64,000 bases of DNA, taken from contig JAPFBE010000003.1 of NCBI GenBank assembly GCA_034336665.1, positions 60,183,352-60,247,351 on the forward strand. Reading direction: 5' to 3'. Source of the stretch: Luscinia megarhynchos. Taxonomy: Eukaryota; Chordata; Aves; Passeriformes; Turdidae. This document shows, piece after piece, positions 50,201 through 59,284 of the stretch; position 1 is the first letter of the stretch, and each line of letters opens with the position of its first letter. The notes under the pieces are model-generated. The model saw only the letters and a list, made by a program, of their open reading frames with translations, ran no database searches and was not told the DNA's origin. Both the position numbers and the translations under genes were made by a program.

Positions 50201-52303
50201 GGCTCCAGCTGTCCCAGAGGCTGCTGTGTGTGAACAACTATTGGTATTTGCTCATGCTGATAACAAAGGGACCTGATCCCCACATCTCTGGATGCTGTCA
50301 CAAAGTGGTGATGCGTTCCTTACACTGCTGGAGGGAACCTGAACACCTGGGGAGCACTTCACTGCTAAAGCCCCCCATATTTCTGTGTCTGGTTGTGAGC
50401 TAGGCAAGCTGGGAGCACTTGCACAGCACGTTTGACTCTACAGCCAGAGGGGTTTATCAGAGCAGAGGGTTTCTCATCAGCTTGTTCTTCTGCATAATAT
50501 CTCAACAGGCTCCTGTGGAGACACCTGTGCTGCTGGGCTCCCAATGCAGCCTTATCAGGGGAGCAATTCCCAGCCAAGTCAAGACAACTCTTTTCAGGGC
50601 TCCACTGACACATCAGACCTTCTCCTAGAGGGTCCTGTTTGTTTCCAAGAGAATTTGCTTCCAATGCCTACATTCAAATGCTGCCAAGGCTGTACTGAGA
50701 TTGTTCCTCTTTCTGCCGGGATTTTGGTCTGAGCAGTGAAGAGCTTGGCCATGGGGGATTTTAGCAAAATGGAATGCCCTATGTGTTTATCACAGCTGCA
50801 ACTCCTGCAATAGCAAACCTGCAACTCAGCAGGACTGAAATGATAAACTTGGGTCTAGTCTTAGGTAACAGTGGAGCAATAGTGACCCTGCTGTGTGCTT
50901 ATGGGACCTTATCACACAGCTCCACTGGCACTGAAATTGTGTTGGGACCCTTTTTTTTTTTAATAATTAAAATTATAGATGAAAGTAGCAGGAGACTGTC
51001 ACATAAAAGGATTAAGCACAGAAGAATTCACTTACAAAATCTCCCCATGCACTTAGGAATGCAGCTAATTTTTTTACCCATTCAGACAACCAATCCCTTT
51101 CAGATAATGACAGGGCTGCGTGTTTTTAACTTATCTTGTGAGGAGAGTGGTGCTGGGAGAGGAGAGCTGCACCCAAGCTGTTCATCCCCTGGGAGTGCTG
51201 CCCCAGCCTTGCAGGAAAATCCTCCCAGAGCAGCACTCTGCTAGAAACAATCCTTTTCCTGCCTGAGTACAGCCTGAGATGGGAAGGATGACTGTGGGAA
51301 ACATGCCCTTTTTTTGTGAGGTGATGCTGTTCTGAAGAGGGATTTACTGCATCAATGGATGTCCCAGGGACTAGGAGCTCAGGAAAGATCCTTCCTGCAG
51401 CCCCTCCAAGTACCTCACAGGGATCCTTGCAGAGCCAAAAATAACTTGTCCTGAATTAAATTGATTTCTAAACTTGCACCAGGACAGCAGAGCTACCTCG
51501 CAAGTCAGGTCAGCAAGGACTTCTCACAAAACAGAAGCCACTTCATTAAAGTTGGTCATTCACTAGTGTGATAAAGTAATTAAAGCCTCCTGATTGCTTT
51601 CTCCCCCTGCTGCTCCTTCTCTACTACAAACATGAAGGCTCTGGTATAGATGGAGCTGTTGACACTTTGTCAGTGAAAATTCAGAACTGTGCAAGTAAAA
51701 TAAATGTTTTTATGGGGACTATAAATAGTTTTGAATTAAAGCAAATGTGTTCTCCCTCCTAAAATAGATTCACCTTGCAAACAGCTTAAGGACAGTTTCA
51801 GTGCCAGAGGAATGTCCCCAGGAGACAGAAGCAGCCGATTTTCCTCTGAAAGAGCAAACGACAGCAGAGGAGATCCCTCTATGCACCCCCCTCTTCCTAT
51901 TCCCCACTGCCTGGCAGCATCCCTCTGTGCTGGGGTGTCAGCCTGGGAGACCACACAGCATCCTTCTACTAAAAAGGGATGTTGATTCATTCAACTAACT
52001 TTTCCAATCATTTTTACCAAACGCTTGCAACATGCATGCTCATTATGTGGGTGAAAAGGATGAGGAAACTTTGGGGAGGGGGAGCCGCACTTCCCACGAT
52101 CTCTCGGAGCAGTCGGTTGCTTCTGCTTTGCTCCAGAGGGAACCATGCATTCAAACAATGCAAACCTCCTCTCTGCCAGGGCTGCAAGATGTTAACAGCA
52201 CTCTCCCCTTGCTGCCAGAGCATAATCTCCCTCCCTGTGGGGAATCACGGGTGCCGGTGGTGGGGAAGACGAGGAGATGTTAGAAGAAGCAAATATATTT
52301 TTA
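47225..52303. other. SIAH3 intron, 5' end
   Basis: Unique noncoding DNA, moderately GC-rich at 47340-47760 where both strands carry overlapping open frames of about 125-137 codons that look accidental. I found no additional exon and no clear repeat apart from a short AC run near 49510. Confidence 0.5.
49508..49520. repeat. Short (AC)n microsatellite
   Basis: Thirteen bases of alternating AC in the SIAH3 intron. Confidence 0.9.
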
Positions 52304-52309
52304 ACTCAC

Positions 52310-52444
52310 CTTGAGGCTGTGCGTTGGGTTGACGACACAGACAAGTTGCCCGGCAGCTGAGAAAACCCTCTTTGCCTTGTAGTGCTGAAACCGCAGGTGG
52401 ATGAGATCTAACACAGCCCCAAAGCACTGGGTGAAGAAAAGCAT
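52310..52444 (-). CDS. SIAH3: SIAH3 exon 1 (coding part, residues 1-45)
   Basis: This is the first coding exon of SIAH3, read on the minus strand. Forty-five codons run from ATG at 52444 to a lysine codon ending at 52310. The peptide opens MLFFTQCFGAVLDLIHLRFQ and closes with VVNPTHSLK, which closely matches the start of mammalian SIAH3 as I know it, and that match fixes the start codon. The exon ends AAG followed by GTGAGT (intron from 52309), a textbook donor in phase 0. The region has no RING-finger cysteine/histidine pattern, as expected for SIAH3, which unlike SIAH1 and SIAH2 lacks the E2-binding RING. The frame stays open upstream for 42 more codons to a TAA at 52574-52576 but has no ATG, so 52444 is the first in-frame ATG. 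Its context is G at -3 and C at +4, which is adequate rather than strong. SIAH3 has been reported as a mitochondrial protein that opposes PINK1/Parkin accumulation; that role comes from the literature and is not visible in the sequence. Confidence 0.95.
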
Positions 52445-52460
52445 CACAACTTTTGGCGTT

Positions 52461-52484
52461 GCTGCTGCTGCTGCTGCTGCTGCT
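52461..52484 (-). repeat. (CAG)8 / (AGC)8 trinucleotide tract in the 5' leader
   Basis: There are eight perfect GCT units on the plus strand, read as AGC/CAG on the SIAH3 sense strand. The tract ends 16 nt upstream of the SIAH3 start codon. In the SIAH3 frame it would encode alanine but lies before the ATG; in the overlapping -1 frame it encodes eight serines. Perfect CAG runs of this length are often polymorphic. Confidence 0.95.
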
Positions 52485-52573
52485 GGCTGTGGGCAGGGGA
52501 AGCAGCTGGGAGCTCTGGAGTCCTTGAGCCCGGGCTGGGAGTGTAGGCAGCGAGAGCTCCTCTCCGGCACAGC

Positions 52574-52597
52574 TTAGCATGCCTTCATATTCATCAT
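52574..52597 (-). other. Short upstream ORF in the SIAH3 leader
   Basis: On the minus strand three ATGs stand close together in one frame (codons 1, 2 and 4: MMNMKAC, then TAA at 52574-52576). The ORF is in the same frame as SIAH3 and ends 129 nt before the SIAH3 ATG. It would be in the mRNA only if transcription starts above 52597, which is plausible given promoter motifs at 52629-52684. A role in damping or gating downstream initiation is possible but unproven. Confidence 0.35.
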
Positions 52598-52619
52598 CAA
52601 AATAAGACGGGAAGAGGCT

Positions 52620-52690
52620 TGCAGCAGCGGGGCGGCCAATGGAAAGGACAGGAATGTTATCCTTGAGGTCCGGAGACAGCCAATAACAAA
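52620..52690 (-). promoter_or_regulatory. SIAH3: SIAH3 proximal promoter: GC box and two CCAAT boxes
   Basis: A GC box (GGGGCGG, 52629-52635) directly abuts a CCAAT box (52636-52640). A second CCAAT lies at 52680-52684, so the two are 44 bp apart. Both are read on the plus strand, so they are inverted (ATTGG) relative to the gene; NF-Y works in either orientation. They lie about 190-240 bp before the SIAH3 start codon, a typical distance for a leader of 100-150 nt. No clear TATA box is present; the sense-strand TCTTATTTTG near 52600 is only a weak candidate. The motifs are seen directly; their use is inferred. Confidence 0.55.
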
Positions 52691-53384
52691 TGCCTCCCCT
52701 CCAGAAACTCCCTGATGAATTGAGCCTGGTGGAGAATGTATTATTGAACATTACCATACATCAGCACATTGCATTTATCTTATGATTACAGCCAGTCGTA
52801 CGTGAGGCTGTGGAGATATGCGAGCAAAATTGATTGCTTAACATCTCCATTCATTAATTGCCTTAATTTAACAAAGGAGCGCTCAGATAGCAAAGCTCCA
52901 TGTAAGGCGTAAGGAAGAACCCCTCCGGTGAAACTGTTGGAAAGTAGCAAAAATAGGTTAAGCAGACTATGCTTTACTGAGGGAGTAAAATCAAATATGC
53001 AAGGAGAGTTACAGCTCCTTGCAGGGGTTAAGCAGAAGTAGAGCTTGCTACATAAATAGATTCTCGTCTGTGCATTCACAGGACTACAATTTGGATTTTC
53101 ACTGCTCTCAAGTTTTCTAGATTTTATATGCTGCTACTTCACAAGAGTCCCAGCACACAAATAACATTTTCCCCATCACCGAAAATAGGAGAGGTCAGGT
53201 CTCAGGTCTGGTGTAACTTGGAATAACTCCATTTAGAGACAGCGATGTTTTCCTGATTTACACTTGCTGGTGGATCAGGTCTGTTGGACACAAAACATGG
53301 TAATTACTGGATGCTGGAACTATGGGAGCATAAAAAGGCACAGAGCACGCTTCTAAAAATAATGAAATACGTGATGCATGAGAG

Positions 53385-53400
53385 CACACACACACACACA
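53385..53400. repeat. (CA)8 microsatellite
   Basis: Eight perfect CA units about 0.95 kb upstream of the SIAH3 start codon. Confidence 0.95.
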
Positions 53401-54101
53401 GAGAAACTTGCACTGAGGGAAAAGTGGCTTTCAAATCAACAGAATAATTAAACATGCAGGAGGCTTTTCCTTGTCATTCATCTGCATATCAGTGAGCAGG
53501 AAATTACGAATTAGCCATTAGATAGTCCTAGGCATTAAAAAGGAATTAGGGAAGTGCAACGAAAATAAACATGCTTTTAGGTATTATTACCAGTGCATAT
53601 CTCTGCTGGTGGGCAGGGATCCTTCTCGAGCCATTGAGTCTCATTAAACTTGAGTCCCTGTAACCAGGTTTTCTGGGGGGGGTGACTGCACTGAAACAGC
53701 TGAGGGAATCAGAAAGTACATTCATTTCATGGGACAATCCTGTGTGATATGTTGCTCTGCTTGTTAATAAATCAAAGAGAGTTAATTTAATTAGCTGTCT
53801 GCCAGAACTTCCTATCAGGGTGCTATTTAGGCTTGCTAGCTAAGTACTCAGATGGCTTATTTAGCCTTGGTAATCCTTTTTCCCTTCAAAGCAGAACAGA
53901 GAAAAGTAGCTTTTCTTTCTTTTTTTTTTCCTTTCTTTTTAAAAGTGAGCCCCATGCTGGGGGTGAGGCTGCTGCTGCGGACAGAACAGCCCCTGTACAG
54001 CACGGGAATTAGCCTGGGACTGTATTGTCACAACTGCCTCTTCCTAAATCAATACTGCAATCCTGGCTCTGCCAGACTGCAGAGAGGCTGTGCATGAAAG
54101 G

Positions 54102-54123
54102 AAAAAAAAAAAAAAAAAAAAAA
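54102..54123. repeat. Poly(A)22 homopolymer
   Basis: Twenty-two uninterrupted A. The 100 bp before it has no poly(A) signal placed as a retrocopy would require, so a simple homopolymer is preferred. Confidence 0.95.
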
Positions 54124-57100
54124 GGAGGCCCGAGTAGATAAATAAGTGAAAATTGTGAATGCTGGAACAGCTGATTACACAACCCCCAAAAAACCTTAAG
54201 GATGGGAGGAATATGGAATATGTATCCCTCAGTTCCTAACATTTGGTTGCAAATGAGAACAGCAGATAATTTTTGCAGTGCTGAATGACACTTTGAGAAT
54301 ATTTTCAGACAGACTTGAGGACAAGTGAGTGAATCGATTTGCTTAAATGTATTCTTTTTCTCTCTGTTCCTAAAGTAACTGTGAGCCTCCAGCAGTTTAT
54401 TACTTGTTTTTTCCTGATTTGTACTTAGCAGCTGCACAAATCTTGATACCAGGAAATTTCAGTCTGCAAGTTATCAGTGCAAGTGTTCTGCCATCAAAGC
54501 CATAAATGACCTAAAGGTCCTTGCTATTTACACTGATTATTGCCACCTGAATCCCTGGAGATCATTTCTGTTTGATTATTGGCTAAATGCCTAGACTTGG
54601 GGAGCACCACTGTATTCATGGGCAGCAGGGATGGAACCCCCATTCCTGCAGTCCTGGTAACATCAGGGCTCTGGCAATTCTATGATCCACACCCCTTGAG
54701 ACCCAGCTGCCTTCCAAGGTTGGCAGGAGAAGTATCCTTCATCCCACAAGCACATAAAATTATCTTCAACCTGAAAACGTGTTCATGCCTCTGGGCTGGT
54801 ATACAAAGAGGGCTGTCATTCTCCAAAAAATAGACCATGTTCAAGGAGGGGTGAGGGACCTTGGCAGTGCCCAAATCCCTGTGTGCATCTATGCCATCCT
54901 ACTTGTTACATGTGACCTTCTGAGGAGCATCTGTCTGCCACCAATGTCTGTGGGGAAGGATGAAAGTGAGCATTCAGTGCATCTGAAGATAATTTGTGCT
55001 CAGTGCATGAGCTCACATTCATGGTGGCACATCTGGAAAATATTTTACTGCCCATATTTTGTCCAGACATCTCCATACACAGCACCTGTTTACTACATTT
55101 CAACACAGGACTTTTAGCACCTGCTTGCTGAGGGACTCTACACCCTCCAAAACACAGCAGCTGGCTGTGCACCCAACTTCTCCTGCAAACAAAGGATCAG
55201 CAGCATCATCTGGCATCTGGGTGTGGATCCAGTTCCTTCTTCTGCTTTTGCACTCAGAGGCTCTGGACCTGCATAACTCCATTAATTTGAGTTCATACTG
55301 ATCTCATCCAGGCTTGGGAATCCAAGGTCTGCTGCCCCACCTGGCCTCACACCATGGAGTGGGTCCTTAGTATCATATATTTTGCTGTATGGATGCAACC
55401 ATAGAGAGAGAGAAGAAACAAGTTCCTGCAAGGGGTACTTGGTGAATCCCATTTCACTGCTGGTTGCAAATTTCTGCTGACTGCAGCCATTATTTCCAAG
55501 ATGCTTCATTCTGTAGCAGACAAGTGGGAAGTGGCACAAATCCATGACCTTAGGATCCAGATTTTGCCAAATTAGCAGTGATTAGCATCACTGTAACACA
55601 CATGGGATTATAATGCTCCAGCCACTGAGCTGCTGCTGCAGCTGTGTCAGGTTTACATGGGATCAGCCAGACACAAAAACACCAACTGCAGCAGCAGTAG
55701 CTTTCCAGTTTCTCAGTCTGAGCTGCCCAGGTGGAAGGAGAATGCTCATGGGAAACCTCAAGTGTTCAGGCACTGTGTGACTTGGCAGGATGATTGATGG
55801 CCTGGGAGATGAGTTGCTCCATCCAAACCCAACACAAGATTTTGGGTTTCAACCAGATTTGTTTGTCTTTCTGACCCTGCACTTTTGGGAGTGGCCTTCC
55901 TACATGCTGCTCTCTCTTCAACAGCCGTAGGGGAACCTAACCTGTCATGGACAGCATCAGCACCAGTCTTTATCCCAAGAACAGGAGAGCAGATGTGCCC
56001 AGGGTATCACCAGTGTCCATTCAGGCCCCTTGCCAGCCTGCCCATGTTTCTGAGTGCTGGTAGGATTTCTGGCAAGGCTGGCTGATGCAAGATGTCCTCT
56101 GGCTCCACCCTTTGTATTTCCCTGAGAAAGGAACCAGGCCAACCTAACCTGCTGCCTGGCTGAGACATCAGGCAGTTTTCTGCATCCTTTGGATACAAAC
56201 AATGTACAAAGCTTCATGTGCTCTCCTGGCTCTCACAGCAGGTTTTGAGACAGGTATTTGCACTTTTATCATTTTCCTGTGGTTTTTTAGGCAAGAACAT
56301 ACAATGAGTCTCACAAGCTCAGTGCAATGACCCCTCCAGCCCAGCACCCTGTCCTCTGCAGTGACTACAGGAGATGGCATTTTGAGTTGACTCATGGACA
56401 GGGATCACCACCTGATGCCCATTCTCCTGACACTCCCTAAGCACCTACAGCTGCCATCTTGGGGCATTGGAGGCACATCCATAGGGAATCAGAGCCTTTT
56501 AGAAGCAGCAACAACTTCTACAACTGCAGCCTTCAGCCTGGCCACTGTAAAGCATGTGCCTCTTCACACTGACTGCTTTGTGCTTTAACTGTAGCTCATT
56601 CTTTCCAAAAAGCCTGGATTTGAAGATTCCCATGAAGGAGACCAATAGCATCTCCTGCTAAGTTCTTCCAAAGATTATTTATCTTCACCACTAGTGTTTT
56701 TATCATATTTTCAGACTGAATAATTTTCCTGCATGAGCTTCTGAATTCAGAAAGTCATTGTGCCTTCCCTCACTGAGCTGGGACAGTCTCTGCCATCACA
56801 GACTTTGTCCATGGGAAGACCCAGTTTTTGCCCAAAACCTCCTCCACCAACCCCAATAGAAGGGTAGTGTTTCCTTTGCAAAGCACTTTTCCTGCCCAAG
56901 GTCAGGTCACTCTTGCAGCTTCTCTGTGCATTTTCTCTACCTCCTCCTCCTCTCTTCTTGAACCTGATCTGCTTCTCACCATCAATGAGTACAGAAGCAA
57001 AGAGACATCGTGGTGCTCTAGTTACAAGCATGACTGTCCACTCCTTTGGGTCTCCATTCCACACCTCCACTTTGCTTGCAGGGCAGATTTAACACCAGTG

Positions 57101-59214
57101 CAGCTACAAGGAAGCCAGAGCTGCCTGTGAGAATGGAGGAGAACCACAGATCTCCCCCAAAAATGCAGGGTTGTACTCCCTCCTCTCATCTTCTTGGGCG
57201 ACTACAGTGATGGGAGGTGAGAATATAAGCAGATTTTTTTCCTCTTATTTAATAAACATCTGTCTTTTTTCAAAAGCATAGTGTTGTCAGAAGTTGTTTG
57301 TTTTACCAAAGTTCTTTATCTGTGGTGAATTATTTTGTCAAATAGGTTTTCAGAAATCCATTTTGACTCCATTCATTGATATAAGCAATAGCTAGACTGG
57401 AACTGTACACATGCTTTAAGCAGAAACTGATCCTAAATGTCTCAACAGTTTTTGTTTTCTCAGAACAGCTTTCATTGGGCAAGAATTATCAAAAACAGCC
57501 TTTTAAGCAGCTAAATAACACACCAATTATGATATCAGTGATAAATGCCACAGACAATCTTGCAAAATTTGTGAGAAAACAGAATTTGCTGAACTGTGAC
57601 AAATTTTGCAATTCTGAGGTTCTTCCCAGTGTTTCCTGAGGCGTTCTGCTCCCTCTGGGCAGGGTCACTGCCCTCAGAGCTGCTTTTCAGCACTGCAATC
57701 CAACACCATCACTGGGATAACTGGGGATGCATGCTGCCATTTTTTACACACTTGGGCCACGTCTCCCCCATCTGTCACAGAGCAAAAGTCATTTCTGCAC
57801 CCCCTGGCCACCTGCAGAGCATCATCACTGCACAGCTGCTGAGCTGGTCTGTTCCCTGGTAATCCTTCCTTCCACAGAGACTTAAATTTCTTGCTGGTAT
57901 TGGAGAGCACTGACAGAGCGAGATGTGTTTTTCTTTTATTCCTTTCAAAGCCATCCTTCCTATATTAATATTAGCACTACATGAGTTTCCTGGTTGTTGG
58001 GTCAAGAGGGAAATTCTTCATTTCTCCTTGGGGTACATCTGCTGCCGAGGGAAAAACGTTGCTGCTCCTACAATCTTAATTTTGTCCTTTCACACAGCTG
58101 CCTTAGGTATTCTCTGCCTTCCTCTGCTCGCTTATTAACGGGGGAGTTTATGGCAATATCTCATGCCACTTCTCTGCAAATGTTATACCCGAGAGAGCAC
58201 CTCCTTTAACTCTCACCAGCAAGCCAGCAGCTCAATAAAGGCACTTCACATTTTCCTGCTGTTCCTGGCTAAAGTAGCTGCCATCATTTCCCATTCACAG
58301 CGCTTGCCTGTGCCCGCATTACCATAAAGACCTATTGCTCTCAATTGCCAGCCTAGCAGTGCTCGGAGGCGGCTCCAGCAGCCCCGGGCCGTGTCTGCCT
58401 CAGCCACCCTCTGCTGGAGAGAGAATCTCCTGGAGCCAGGAGTGATGGATGCACGGGGCTGCTTCTCCTGGAGCCCTGATGGACCAGGCACTGCTGCTCC
58501 CGACTCCCCCATTAAGGAGAAGGGCATGTGGAAAAACAAGGTGGAGGGCTGCATCCAAACCAGAATGCTGAGTCCCTGCTCTTCTGGACCAAAAGAATGA
58601 CAAACTGGGAATGGTTGCACAAGTGTCTGAATTTCAAACCACTTTTCATGAGACAGTCTGTGACAGATTACAGCAGTACCTTCCCTTGTGGTGCTGGTGA
58701 GACCAGGGGCTGCCTTCACTCTCAGAGGGTCTCACCAGCTCCTGCCATCTAAAGGCTCACAGATCCCACAGATGAGCACTGGCCAAGAGGCACATGCAGC
58801 CTTTCCAAATCTGTATTTAGTAATTTGAAAAATGTGCCTGCCAAAGCCAGTGTTTCCGAGGCTTTGCTGCAAAGCTCAATTAGCTAATGGCACAGAGACT
58901 GGGGAGCACTGAGCATGAGAGGCAGTGCTCAGTGCCAAGTGCTGTTAAGATGATTACCATGTCCCACCATGTCACCAGAAGTGCCCATCCTGCACGAGAT
59001 GCACCCAGGAGCAGCTTGCTTGGAATGTGTCCTTTCACATCTGCACAAGTACCAAAGGCATCCTGGCAGCTGGTGGCATTTTTCCAGCCTACAGATAGCT
59101 TAGGTTGAGCCCACAGAGGTCAGAGATGCTGCAGGGACTCATCTACCCAGGAACTGTACACAAAAAAAAGATACTGAAGAAGAAGGGCCTCACTTGGAGG
59201 ACCAGATCCTCTTC

Positions 59215-59284
59215 CTGTGCTCACATGTGGCAATCCCATGACACCAGTGCTGTGCTCACATGTGGCAATCCCATGACACCAGTG
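59215..59284. repeat. Exact 35-bp tandem duplication
   Basis: Two identical adjacent copies of a 35-bp unit that begins CTGTGCTCACATGTGGCAAT lie at 59215-59249 and 59250-59284. There is no mismatch between copies, so the duplication is recent or maintained. It lies in noncoding DNA upstream of SIAH3. Confidence 0.95.

Larger units (their letters stand above)
12946..52309 (-). other. SIAH3: SIAH3 intron 1 (39,364 bp)
   Basis: This single intron separates the two coding exons. The donor reads GTGAGT just below exon 1. The acceptor has an uninterrupted pyrimidine stretch (TTTCTCTCTTCCCC) ending in TAG just above exon 2. It is phase 0, because both exons join between whole codons. It holds three minus-strand CR1 fragments, some homopolymers and several AT-rich blocks noted under findings. 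I saw no additional exon with credible coding content. A long first intron is also present in mammalian SIAH3. Confidence 0.93.
52445..52597 (-). other. SIAH3: SIAH3 5' leader (probable)
   Basis: This is the likely 5' untranslated stretch between promoter and start codon. The exact transcription start cannot be read from sequence. It is GC-rich compared with the surroundings and carries a 7-codon upstream ORF, an out-of-frame ATG at 52580 and a (CAG)8 tract close to the start codon. Together these suggest that translation of SIAH3 may be restrained, but that is inference. An additional noncoding upstream exon cannot be excluded. Confidence 0.5.

Noticed and set aside
52445..52570. N-terminal extension of SIAH3 upstream of 52444
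   Set aside because: The frame is open for 42 codons but has no ATG and would encode an alanine run from the CAG tract. The family protein starts at the MLFFTQ-equivalent position.
54102..54123. A22 run as the tail of a processed pseudogene
   Set aside because: The preceding sequence has no poly(A) signal, no coding similarity and no flanking duplication that I can see.
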